A stretch of DNA of 64,000 nucleotides, from contig JBAIAA010000893.1 in NCBI GenBank assembly GCA_037893245.1, forward strand, positions 496,001 to 560,000, written 5' to 3'. Origin of the DNA: Crossaster papposus. Lineage: Eukaryota; Echinodermata; Asteroidea; Velatida; Solasteridae. Under the pieces are notes generated by a model. The model had not been told where the DNA came from. It saw only the letters and a program-made list of their open reading frames with translations, and made no database searches. Shown one piece after another: positions 10,775 through 21,900 of this stretch (positions are counted from its first letter, which is position 1; every line of letters starts with the position of its first letter). The position numbers and the translations under genes were made by a program.

Positions 10775-11310
10775 AAGTTTGGAAAGTTACATATTAAATT
10801 GGTTACCGGTACCTTTAATTTCAACTGCGTCATGACATTGAGCATGGTGGAGCAATCTAGTTTATTGCTCCATGCATTGGGCAAGCAATTTGTAGAGCTG
10901 GAATTTTCAAGCTAGAACTTCAAAGCACTTAGAGTTTTAGACGTAATTTTGGAAATATTTCTCAGTCCTAAATTAATCTTTTCAACATTTTTGCACTTTG
11001 GCTGACCTTTATTGAGATGATATACGATTTAAAAAAATTAAGATGACAATTGACACAAAATAATCACAATGAAAGTAATGCATATTTTAAAATTTATTCA
11101 AATGATAACACTGATTATTAATCCATACAACACAATTACTATGATAAGAATAAAGTGGTCTTATACTTAAAGCCATAGCAGTAACAGTGACAATTTTGTC
11201 GTTGATGGTCATATTGCCAATCATTAAAGGTGATGAAGTTTTTCAACTTCAATTCAATAAAATGATCATTGATTTTCAGCAACAAAATTAATGTTTTTCA
11301 TATAATACAG

Positions 11311-14300
11311 GGCTCGCTAATTCCCGAGACACTCAAAGAAATGGAGCGAAACGAAGACTTTCAGATCACAGCGGCTAACCTACGTAAGATGGGCCAGGCA
11401 AAACTTACCAGGGAGGAGCGCAAGAAGCGACAGAGGGCGCTAGACGACCTGGGCATTCCCGACTTCCGCGAGTTCATCGCAAAGTGGAACCAGCAGCCAG
11501 GCCAGGGTGATTTGTTTTCCCCATTTTTTGTGTGTATTTGTTTCACGCAGGATCCAAAGGCCAATTTCATGGATCTGCTAAGCACAAAAATTTGCTTTGC
11601 ACAAACAAGTCTTAAGGTAGGATACACCATTGGTAATTGCTTGAATTATCATGAATAGGTAGATTTTGGGGGTTGTAATTTATAGTAAATATTGTTTAAC
11701 TGACCTGTCCGAAGTTTTACAATCGTGGATGCCAAGAAAAGCACGAAAAACAGCGTTTGTTTTCAACTGGCGTCGAGCAGTTATTCTTATGTTATTTGTG
11801 TTTTTTATTTTAAAAAATCGCGATCGCCAGACGGCGATCGCGTTTTTTTTTAAATAAAAATAAATTTTTCAGAATAATTACAGGATATCTAGTGCAATCA
11901 TTTTGCTGGATGCCTAGAATCATTATTTACTTTCAAATAAGTAAGACATTTCCTAATAATTTGGCAGTAAATTTTTTTGATATCTGCAAATGGTGTATCC
12001 TACCTTTAAGACAAAGATGAAGCCAGGGATTCGAGAAGGCCCTTAGTTAAAAAATGCCTAGGGTTAAAGGATGTCTGGTCAATTTATTTTTTTGCCGTCA
12101 ACAGAAAACTTGAAGAAGCAACTCAAGAAGATTGAAATCAAGGTGCTGCAGCTGAACATCGGGCTGTACTGCAACCAGGCCTGCAATCACTGTCATGTGG
12201 AGTCGTCACCGAAGAGGACAGAAATGATGAACAGGGAGACGGCCGAAAGATGCCTGGAGGTTCTGGGGAACAGCCCATCTGTCCACACTCTGGATCTTAC
12301 GGGTACGGGGAAAGGGAGAGAAAAGGGTTGGGGGGGAATGTGAAGAAGAGCAGGGAGACAGCCGGAAGATGCCTGGAGGTTCTGGGGAACAGTCCGTCTG
12401 TCCACACCCTGGATCTTACGGGTACGGGGAAAGGGAGAGAAAAGGGTTGGGGGGGAATGTGAAGAAGAGCAGGGGGACAGCCGGAAGATGCCTGGAGGTT
12501 CTGGGGAACAGCCCGTCTGTCCACACCCTGGATCTTACGGGTACGAGGAAAGGGAGAGAAAAGGGTGTGGGGGAGGGGAAAGGGGGAAGGACCAGGGGAA
12601 CGACCAGGGGAACGACCAGGGGAACGTGATAAAGAACAGGGAGACAGCCGGAAGATGCTTAGAGGTTCTGGGGAACAGCCCGTCTGTCCACACTCTGGAT
12701 CTTACGGGTACGGGGAAAGGGAGAGAAAAGGGTGGGGAGAGGGAGTGGGGGGGGGGAGAAAGGACCAGGGGAACGTGAAGAAGAACAGGGAGACAGCCGG
12801 AAGATGCCTGGAGGTTCTGGGGAACAGTTCGTTGATCCACACCCTTGATCTTATGGGTACGGGAAAGAGACAAGTTTGATGAGTAGGAAAGAGTTAAACG
12901 TAATTAGTTTTGAGAAAGGATGATTTCCCTGGTCTACAACATAAAATTTCAAGATTTGGCAGCTAGGTAATTTTGCATATGCCCCTGTAGGGTGCTGTGG
13001 TCCAGTGGCTATGGTGTTCCACGGGAATATAATGCTTGTGTTCTTGGGTAGGACACTTTACTCCACCCAAGAGTATCAAAGGGTACCTGTGAAGGTAAAG
13101 ACCAAATTGCGCTGATCTCGAGCTGCTACGTACAGAAGTGGTCTTGTTCCTGATGAATAGGGATAATAATTGTAAGCAAAATTCATTCGATCTCTGGCTG
13201 TGCTCGGTAGTCAGGACATTGGTCAATGAGTTCAAAAAGGAGTTTAAGTGGTGTCTTTTCACTTCAGGTGGAGCACCGGAACTCTCCGAGGAATTCAGGT
13301 TTCTGGCCCGGGGAGGTCGCGACCTAGGTCGAGAGGTCATTGACCGATGTAACCTTACCGCACTACTGGAGCCAGGTCAGGAAGACACGGCGGAGTTCCT
13401 GGCGGAGAACCAGATCACCGTGATAGCATCCTTGCCCTGCTACAGGTGGGTTCTCCATTGGGTTTTTATTGCCAATCGGGCATGGGTGCGAATATAGTGA
13501 AGTTCAATGTCATTACCTCGTTTATGATTGGGTAAGTGTTGGGTTTTATATCTTCAGTTGGGCTTGGATGCAAGATGGCCCGGGAACAAGTTCATTGTTT
13601 TAGTGTTCTGGCCCTGGCCTGCCACATGTAGGTTCCTAATTAGGTTATGTTTTCAATTGGGTTTTTGATAAATAAAAAAAATATATTTTATTTGCAGGAC
13701 CTGATTGCACCCACTAATGATTCTGAAAAAAATCATTTGACCATGCCTTTTTAGTGTTTTTTATTCATGGCTGCTTCCTTTACGAAATGAGGGCCCACCC
13801 TGGCCCTATAGATTGAACCCAAGATAGTTAGTAACGGATTCCACGGAATCCTACCATCAACAATGCTCTTTCCAATTTGTTTTCCCCCGCAGTGCCAAAA
13901 ATGTGAACACCCAGCGAGGCAGTGGAGTGTTTGACAAGAGCATCCAGGCGTTGCTGCTGCTGAATCAACTCGGTTACGGGAGGCAGAACGGAGGGCTGAG
14001 ACTTGACTTGGTTTACAACCCGCTAGGTACGTTAGGTACAGGCACTTGCGATGGATCGCAAGCCTTTACATGAATAAGTCCTTGGCGTACAACCTACTAG
14101 GTACGGTACGGCAACTATTAATGATGTATCACAAAAAGAACTTTTGAAGTCAAGTCTATACTTGTGAAGTCAAGTCCATCGCAAGTTTGACGCAAGTCCG
14201 TTGCGTGTCCGGCGCACGTCTGGCACAAGTCTGACAAAAGCTTGTCGCAAGCCCATCGCAAGCCCATCGCAAGCCCATCGCAAGTCCATCGCAAGTCCAT

Positions 14301-16308
14301 TGCAAGACCATCGCTAGTCCATCGCAAGTCTATCGCAAGTCCATCGCAAGTCCATCGCAAGTCCATCGCAAGTCCATCGCAAGTCCATCGCAAGTCCATC
14401 GCAAGCTCATCGCAAGCCCATCGCAAGCTCATCGCAAGCCCATCGCAAGCCCATCGCAAGTCCCTCGCAAGTCCCTCGCAAGTCTGTCGCAAGTCTATCG
14501 CAAGCCCATCGCAACATATTTTTTTCTGTAGACTTGCTTACCTACCTCGGTTAAAGCTTTTGATGAAAGAACTTGAACTGCAAGCTTTAGTCTGTCTGTC
14601 TTTCTTTTTTAATTTTCCAGGAGGGTTTCTACCCCCATCCCAGGCTGAGCTAGAGGCAAAATACAAGGAGGAATTATGGGATACCTTCGGCATCGAGTTC
14701 AACAACTTATACACCATCACCAACATGCCCATCAAGAGGTTTGCGGACTTCCTTTACCGACGGTGAGCCTAATGACAAGCCAGTGATAAAAGATGTAGTA
14801 GATTCTAACTCTAGTCACAAGTCCATCACTAGTCACAAGTCCATGACCAGTCCAATCATAAGTCAGTCACAAGTCAAGTCGTAAGCTCAACCGCAAGTCC
14901 ATCATGATTACAAATCACATGTCTACCACAAGCAAAAATGTCTAAGTCCATCACATGCCAAATCACTAGCCGATCAAATATTAAAACACAAGTATATTAC
15001 AAGTCTGTCACAAGTCCATTTTAGATAACATATCTATCACAAGCGAATAATAACAGTCACACAAGCAATATCACTAAAACAGGCTACACGGTGTTCTTGG
15101 GCAAGATGCTTTACTACAATTGCCTCATTTATATGATGAAACCTATGAAGTGTTACATAGTAAGCACTACATTATTATCATCTCCATCATAAACTGTAGT
15201 GGGTTGTGGTGCTTTGTGACAGCGACAAGCAGACGAGGGGCGTTTTCCAAACCCCTGACTTTGGCTCCGTCTTCGGCTCCTGCCCATTGCTAAACTGTAT
15301 GAACGAAGCCTCAGACAAAGACAAAACTGGGGTTTGGAAAACGGCTCTGTTAATAAGCCATTCGCGCGTGACCCCGAGTTAAATTTAAATAAAATCTGGT
15401 ACACTGACTTGCTTACACAGCTTGGCACCGTTGAACTTTGAATTCTCCAGACCAAAGACACTGTTGCTATATCGCGTGATTCGAGGCAAGCCCTACGCTA
15501 GCAAACCCCCAGCTCCGGAATGGTCTGGTGTCTTTGTGCCATTCTCATCCATTGTGAACAATGTATTGGTGCTGACTAATTGTTACGTAATTATGTAAGA
15601 GCTTGCCCCGAATGTGATATGGCAACAGTGTCATTGGCCGGAGAATATAAAGTTCAACGGTGCCAAGTTGTGGAGCAAGTCAGTGTACCAGTGTTATTCA
15701 AATTTAACTTGAGGTCACTCGCAAATGGTTTACTGACCTCCCATTTTTGTGCCCAATTTAGGAACGAGTTGGAGGCCTACATGCAGTTATTGGTCAGGAA
15801 CTTCAATCCGGCATCAGTGGAAGGCCTGATGTGCCGCAATCACCTCAACGTTAACTGGGACGGGCGACTCTTTGACTGCGACTTCAACCAGCAACTGGAC
15901 CTGGGAATGCGCGGCGTCAACGCTGTAAAGGGTACGAAGGGTTTTCCAGTAAATGTTTTGATAACCCTAACCCTGCCAAATCCAGCACAGTGCATCTGTG
16001 GTAACTGCTTGACCTTGCTGGACTCTGCACACAAGTCAATGTGACAAAGTATGCAATCTGTTGCGTCTGGCAGGGTTTCTAGCCAAAATACCCTGCAGGG
16101 TTAGGGTTTAATTAAGGTTAATAACAAGTGATACTTGGATCGTGAGTGTCGCTTTTTCCCGCGGTCGATGCCTTTATGTTTTGTGTTCTTAAAAAAAAAA
16201 AATCAAACAGTGAACTTGTAAATAAGCCTGCAAGTTTGCGGTTTTAAAATTATCCTTAGTGTGACCTTATGTTTTGCGGTTACGGTTAATGGTTAACCGT
16301 AACCGACG

Positions 16309-16339
<31 letters not shown>

Positions 16340-16562
16340 CTCGGAAGTTTGTTCATAATCTTATTTGTTACCACGTAAACGGCACAAATATTTTTACATA
16401 TTTTCAGAACCCAGCCACGGCGTGCCAAAACCTTCCGGTGCCCCTTCTGTCTGGGACATCCAATCGACGAACGACCTTGTCGACCTTCGTATCGTCACTG
16501 ACAACCACTGCTTTGGCTGCACGTCAGGAATGGGTTCCAGTTGTCAGGGAACCACTGCGTAA
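11311..16562 (+). CDS. arsS: ArsS-like arsenosugar biosynthesis radical-SAM protein
   Basis: Seven exons with consistent phases: 11311-11506, 12105-12302, 13268-13445, 13893-14026, 14621-14762, 15762-15931 and 16408-16562 (TAA), giving 390 codons plus stop. Order: an N-terminal helical region (LTREERKKRQRALDDLGIP); the 4Fe-4S/SAM loop CNQACNHCHVESSP (CxxxCxxC); LDLTGGAPEL; IDRCNLT; LLEPGQED; SLPCYSAKNV; RGSGVFDKSI; VYNPLGGFLPP; NMPIKRFADFL; MCRNHLNVNWDGRLFDCDFN; and a Cys-rich C-terminus HCFGCTSGMGSSCQG. This order matches bacterial ArsS (radical SAM/Cys-rich family), thought to add the 5'-deoxyadenosyl group of SAM to methylated arsenic in arsenosugar synthesis. The position that can be selenocysteine in some relatives is an ordinary Cys codon here. 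The 5' end is unresolved: the first listed exon begins at an acceptor (ATACAG|GGC), so an upstream exon is expected, unless ATG 11341 is the start. AATAAA signals lie near 16984. Confidence 0.92.
11615..12005. mobile_element. MITE with TTA target duplication
   Basis: The ends AGGTAGGATACACCA and TGGTGTATCCTACCT are inverted repeats flanked by TTA on both sides (11612-11614, 12006-12008). A 3-bp TTA/TAA duplication is typical of PIF/Harbinger elements. The element fills most of ArsS intron 11507-12104. Its central and right parts match 20094-20385. Confidence 0.8.
12233..12860 (+). repeat. Five tandem copies of an exon end plus splice donor
   Basis: The 3' part of the ArsS exon (codons for RETAERCLEVLGNSPSVHTL) together with its donor ACGG|GTACGG and the next 50 nt is repeated at 12233, 12352, 12471, 12638 and 12787 (spacing 119, 119, 167, 149). 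The first copy is continuous with the exon. Copies 2-4 still encode almost the same peptide and the fifth has drifted (SSLIHTLDLMG). A nested GACCAGGGGAAC microrepeat explains the longer third spacing. Reading through the first donor meets a stop (AATGTGA). Copies 2-5 are preceded by AG but lack a pyrimidine tract. Confidence 0.92.
12991..13140 (+). mobile_element. SINE-like fragment in ArsS intron
   Basis: GGTGCTGTGGTCCAGTGGCT resembles a tRNA A-box region. It is followed by GTTCTTGGGTAGGACACTTTACTCCACCC, a phrase that recurs in diverged form at 15090-15120 (GTTCTTGGGCAAGATGCTTTACT). This suggests a tRNA-derived SINE body without a clear B box. Limits are approximate. Confidence 0.45.
14150..14514. 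repeat. 11-bp minisatellite (AAGTCCATCGC)n
   Basis: About 25 or more tandem units of AAGTCCATCGC with CCC/CTC variants lie in the ArsS intron 14027-14620. Because 11 is not a multiple of three, all frames stay open in parts and yield repetitive peptides on both strands; none is a gene. The left end is degenerate. A looser spread of CAAGTCCATCAC-type units continues in the next intron at 14815-15060. Confidence 0.95.
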
Positions 16563-17548
16563 TTAATCTGTGCGCGCATTACCGGCGCGGTTTTTGGTCA
16601 TCCTGCAATATTTAAACTTTTAAAAAATCTATTTTTTTTATAAAGATTTTGGTAACTTTTTGGTGATTCTGAGAGCTATTTGGCGTGTTTACATTTAACC
16701 AGTTCGCGCCGGGATTATTTTAACATCACCGAGCCCAGGGGCGGGATTATTTTTAACGAAACTCAATACGAAGCGGGTTCAGGCCAGGAAGCACACCCAC
16801 CCATTTCCGGCCTTGCTCACTGCTGACAGACATTTTCGGCCTTGCTCCTGGCGTGTTTATGCGTCATCTGTTTTGAATCTGGGGAAAACTTTGCGTTTAT
16901 ATTCGTCATCTGCGCCAACTGGTTAACCACTGGACTACAGCGCCCACAAATATTGAACCTGGGTACCTCCATACAAATTAAGAAATAAAGTAAATAAAAC
17001 TGTTAAGGTAGTTTAGCATTTGCACAGGATTCGTCATGCATCACATATTATTGTTTTTGAATTTTTAATGTAATCATATTTTATTTGGAAATGTAAAATA
17101 ACCAAAATCTGTAATTACTTTTGCTTCACTTTGACTGGTGTATTTTCGGCACACGTTGAACAAACAATGTTTTTAACTTGCGTGGCCAACCACAGATGTT
17201 ATTGGTTAAAAGGTCTCTTGGTGTCACAAAAGGCCATTACACTGAAAAGCGGGGAAGGTGTTGAAACACGCCGGGGATTTGTCATTGCCAACTTGTAACC
17301 AATTTGGGGGAAAACTGGGTGTAATTTATCACGAGGGTATTAGGTCACGGTCACTGTGTCATCCTAGTACATCCTGAAATTATTTATAGGGGAAATAAAA
17401 CATTAGCACCCCCCACAACCTGTTAATTTTGTTGAGGCTGTCGTCCGCCACCCCTACAGAAATAGTGGTACAGCCGCGGTCGTACGCGTGGAAAAACACG
17501 TTGGGCTATCTAGCTCGTCGTACCGATTACAGAAAGTGAAAAATGTGC

Positions 17549-17607
17549 ACTTCCCGGGCCGTTTATCTAGCGATTATACCACGCAGGCCCACATAAACAG
17601 GAAGTGG
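17549..17607 (+). promoter_or_regulatory. Candidate Lmo2 promoter with Ets and GATA-like motifs
   Basis: ACTTCC at 17549-17554 and CAGGAAGTG at 17599-17607 are Ets-type cores in opposite orientation, with TTATCT (a GATA site on the minus strand) between them at 17563-17568. They lie about 250-300 nt before the good splice donor at 17850. The vertebrate LMO2 proximal promoter is known to depend on Ets sites, which makes the match suggestive. Such short motifs also occur by chance. Confidence 0.35.
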
Positions 17608-17619
17608 GCGCAATAAACT

Positions 17620-17850
17620 GTTTGTCTTGGGAGAAAGTGCACTCTTGTTTTGCTCGTGTATGGGATTGTGTGCTAGTGGCAAACACCCGTTTTCTTGTGT
17701 CTTGTTGTTGATATCCTTGTGAATGTTATTTAGTTCGTTTGATTCTGGTAACGTGAGTGAAGAGAACCAGTTCGTGTTATTTACCTGTGCCTATCCAACA
17801 AGTTGCTCGTTGTGTTTTCATTTTCTTGCAAACCACCTCCCAGTTTTGCG
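17620..17850 (+). other. Possible non-coding first exon of Lmo2
   Basis: The sequence ends TTTTGCG|GTGAGTAATC, a strong donor, with no long open frame before it. A good acceptor follows at 18561-18562 (long pyrimidine tract, then TTATAACAG), which would put the coding ATG of 18940 in a second exon starting at 18563. The 5' limit is a guess. Confidence 0.35.
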
Positions 17851-18331
17851 GTGAGTAATCCCTATTGTACTGCATGTACTTTCACAATGTTTTATCATGG
17901 GCATGATGGAGGTAGGGTTTTTACCATTTAGGAAGGCCACAATTTTTTGTTAAGTCCACGTGTGTGTGTGTGTGTGCACTTCTGAGTGAAAAGATGAATG
18001 TACAGTATGTGCATGAATTCCTCAACATACTGGAATGTTGGTGCTGTTAATTGCTGTACAAATAATTTAATACTGCACAATGAGTTTGTATTCCTTCCTC
18101 CTCTGCCATATGTCTGTATACCGATGACATCACACGTTGTTTACATGTGGGCTTTCCTATGCTGGGAGCATAGAAAAGCAAACGTGCATGTATGTAAACA
18201 TGATACATGTATTATTGTATATTTATTGATTCATGTATCCATCCTTATAAATTCTCTTCAAAGTTGCAGCAAACTGATATTAATAAAAAAGGAGACCATG
18301 CATCTGTACATTTTTACAATGTTTATGTACA

Positions 18332-18361
18332 ACCATGGAGGAATAAGAATTCCTCCATGGT
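18332..18361. repeat. Hairpin ACCATGGAGGAAT / ATTCCTCCATGGT
   Basis: Perfect 13-bp arms enclose a 4-nt loop. A very similar hairpin (TCATGGAGGA...TCCTCCATGA) occurs at about 45104-45128 in a Dbx intron. Function unknown. Confidence 0.7.
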
Positions 18362-18939
18362 ACAACGTATTGTCATCTGTAATAACAGCACCCCCCCCCC
18401 CCTTTCCCAAACGCTGAACCGCAAGTTTAGAAGCAAGCAATCCGGAAAAGGATGTTGGTTTATTAATAGAACAAGGAACAGATAGCGAGACGATAAACTT
18501 GTGGTGTACATTTATAACTGGCAGTTTCTTTTATTTTCTTCCCCCACCGTGTATTATAACAGATTCCTTGCAGAAACGACCGACGTACACGTACGTGTCT
18601 TCAACGCCTCGGTGTTTGAAAGTTGCCTCCGTGATTTTGTCAACGAGGATTTTGGGCAAAAATAGTGTACGCTAGTATATGTTGTCATAAATCGCCGTAC
18701 GATTGGCAAGTTTACTTTAACAAATACTTTGAAAGGCCTACGTACGTAGGCGCCTTTTTCCCCCAAATCATTTCGATCTTTTAATATGTTGGGCGATTGC
18801 AAAATGCCGAAAACTATCTGTTTACGATAAACCTACATTTGGAGAGAAACAAAATCTGATCACACACATTTCAAGAGAACAAACAAAAAAGTTTTGGAGA
18901 GGAGAATTTTGGCGACCAAGTTTATTATTGTTGGCGGCC

Positions 18940-21900
18940 ATGACTTCCGGGGACAAGATAGACCGCGCCACCGTGGGAGATCTGATGCGCGCGCACGCAG
19001 CCGTGGTAACCAGGGTGACGTCAAAGGATCACGAGGGGGCGCAGCAGATTGACCCCAATGGGTAAGACAAATAATTCTCGTGTTTTGATAATAATTTTTC
19101 ATATTTGGTCTATTATATTAGGCAGAATGGTTTGCAAGCCGTGTGCACTTCAGAACCCGTACGAGGTTTAATATTATAACGCAAATAACAGGTTAAAACA
19201 ATTCCTGTTTTGCATGTTTGGTTCTATACCAAAAACTCAGCTCGGCGCTTAGTTGGTATATGAAGGGGGAAAAAACATCATTTTTATAAGAATGTTAGCG
19301 AAACTTCAATCCACCCAAACGCAGGGTTGTAGTCGAGTCCCTGCAAGTCCATTCACAAGTCCTTTCGTGAAGCCAGTCACAAGTCCCTTTATAAAGGCAG
19401 TCACAAGTAACTGTATCAATAATGGCTGATTTGAATAGCTTGTGATTTGAATTAGAACTGAAGGACTTGTGTCGGACTTGCAGGGACTTACAGGGACTTG
19501 CAGGGACTTGTGATGGACTCGACTACATCCCTGCCCAAACGATGCAAAGATATGTATGTACAATTGGAACTATAAAGCTTTACAGGGTGGTTCAAAAAAT
19601 AGACAAACATGCGGCCAAAACTAACTACACCAATGGATGGAGCCAAAAATAATACATCTACGTGTACCAAGATATATCGAGTTTAGTTGGGCCAACTACT
19701 GGTTTTAGCTGCAGACTTTTAGATGTTTTTTTTCGCGCCCAGAAATTATGTTTGCAGACCTTTGGGATTGACAGATGATTGATGTCGCCACGTGTCACTG
19801 AACGTTAAGGTGACTTTTTGTACACAAGGTTAGACTTGTGCACGCGGTAATTTCTACTTGATAATGGTTGAGTAATTTGAACCATACCAAAGATCATACA
19901 ACCAACGCGGTGTATTATTGGTTTATATCAATAACGATTAACGGTCAGCTCTTTCATGGTGACGGTAAACCGTTCGGGAGTGGTTCTGAGCTTTACACCA
20001 AACCTTTTCTCCGTTTTTACAACTATTACATGTGATGTAATTGCTTTATCATATTGTGCGAGAACTGCCACAGCTATTGATGTACTGTCATTTAACTTAT
20101 CTGTCCGAAGTTTTACAATCATGGATGCCGAGGAAAGCACGAAAAAGAGCATTTGTTTTCAACGGGCGTCGAGCAGTTATTCTTGTTTTTGTTTTTTCGC
20201 GATCCCCGTCCGGCGATCGCGATTTTTTTTTATAAAATTATATTTTTTAGAATATTTACAGGATACCTAGCGCAATAATTTTGCTGAATGCCTACAATCA
20301 ATATTTACTTCAAAATAAGTAAGATATTTCTTAATAATTCGGTAGTAAATTTGTTCGATATCTGCAAATGGTGTATCCTACCTTTTAATTGCATCGTACT
20401 ATTTGGTAATAATAGTATTCCCAACCGTTAACAACGACAACGTCTGTTGGAACCTAAAACGTAAAATTAGAAGTGAGCGGCCGACCTTGACTCGATAATC
20501 ATTGTCCCTGGTGTCAGTGTACACTTCCGGCGCGAGAATAACAGACGTTTTGTGACTTCTGTGATGACATATAACTTGGCTACGGCCTACGAGAAAATAA
20601 TACACTTTGCAACTTCGAGTATTTATGTATTCCCCCATGGTATACTATAGGAATGTTAACTTGTCAAAAAAATTAAGTTGAACAACCGTTTTATTCGCGA
20701 GCAGATGCCGATTTCTTGAAGCTGCTAAGCACAAAATGGAAAAATGTGCAACCGTTTTATCGCGAGCAGAGGCCAAATTCTTGAAGCTGCTAAGCACAAA
20801 TGTGACCTGCTCCCACAAAACCAGACATAAGTGTTTTTGTTGAAAAGTGAGATATTGTTATTTTCATTTTTTTATTCCCATAGAATCGCATGTACAGGGC
20901 AGTCTTAAAATCATCATAAAATTGGAAGTATGTATGGTATAAAGGTGGTTTTGGTACCAAATGAAAGCTGAAGATGTGTACTAAATGGAAATAACAATAT
21001 CTCACTTTAACAAAAAAACACTTATGTCTGGTTTCGTGGGAGCAGGTCACAAATGGAAAAATTTGCTTAGCATGAAAATTCTTCATTGGCAAAAAACAGG
21101 GTTACAGAACAAAATATGTTCAGGTGATGACTGTTTGTGACTGATAACCAGCTGGTTTTTGCTTAGCATGAATAGTTTTGGCTGATGGGGTAACTAATAA
21201 TCTGTTTTTACTGAGCAATATTTTGTTTGTGCGAAGCAATTTGTGTGTGCTTAGCACGCAGCGACAGGAGATTAGTCCCATTTGTTTACTCAGTCACTAT
21301 CTAGAACAAGCTGAGCAGGAAAAAAACAAGCGTTTATGTTGTCTTTCACCGCACTTCCAAAATGCAGTATTCTTGTATAAACGGATTATACACAACATGT
21401 GTCTCGCACTGATAAACAGTGCATACACGCACACGCGACTATCTCAAGGCTAAACGAAAATTAAGTGTTGTTTCTCCGTAGTGAGAAATTAGGATCTTCG
21501 TCTTTGTGGGTTAATATTTTTGTATTGTGGCAAGCTTGTGCGTATACACACATGACACATGATACATTGTTAGTTTGTTAGTGTATATTTTCTTTATGTT
21601 TTGTTTTTTAGCCAGGTCAACTTAAATGAGAAAAGACCCACGGTTCTTTTTTTTTCTCGAAAATACCAAAACAGAAAATTGGGGTGTGTTGAAGTTGAAT
21701 AAAAGAAATAAACAAAACGTAAAAAAAAAAACTAAACAAAAACCTGACACTTTTCACCCACCAGAGAGACGGTAGACGAAGTCCTGAACGTCCACCCGTC
21801 GTTTCTGGAATGCTCAGGCTGCACCGAGTCCATACGGGACCGCTATTTCCTTCGAGCCATGGACCGGTACTGGCACGAGGATTGCCTCACGTGCGAGCTG

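Larger units (their letters stand above)
16563..18562. other. Intergenic region between ArsS and Lmo2
   Basis: It contains ArsS 3' sequence with AATAAA at about 16984, AT-rich DNA, then a more GC-balanced segment at about 17440-17850 that looks like the Lmo2 promoter and a non-coding first exon. A (GT)n run lies at 17960-17975. No coding exon is seen. Confidence 0.6.

Noticed and set aside
12193..12879. Several overlapping open frames with PGGSGEQ and PQNLQASSG repeats
   Set aside because: They are off-frame or antisense readings of the duplicated ArsS exon end.
13268..13445. Selenocysteine in ArsS at the SLPCY motif
   Set aside because: The codon is TGC, an ordinary Cys, with no in-frame TGA in the exon.
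14118..14492. Repetitive coding frames on both strands (WTCDGLAMDLR type and KSIASPSQVHR type)
   Set aside because: They arise from the 11-bp minisatellite inside an ArsS intron.
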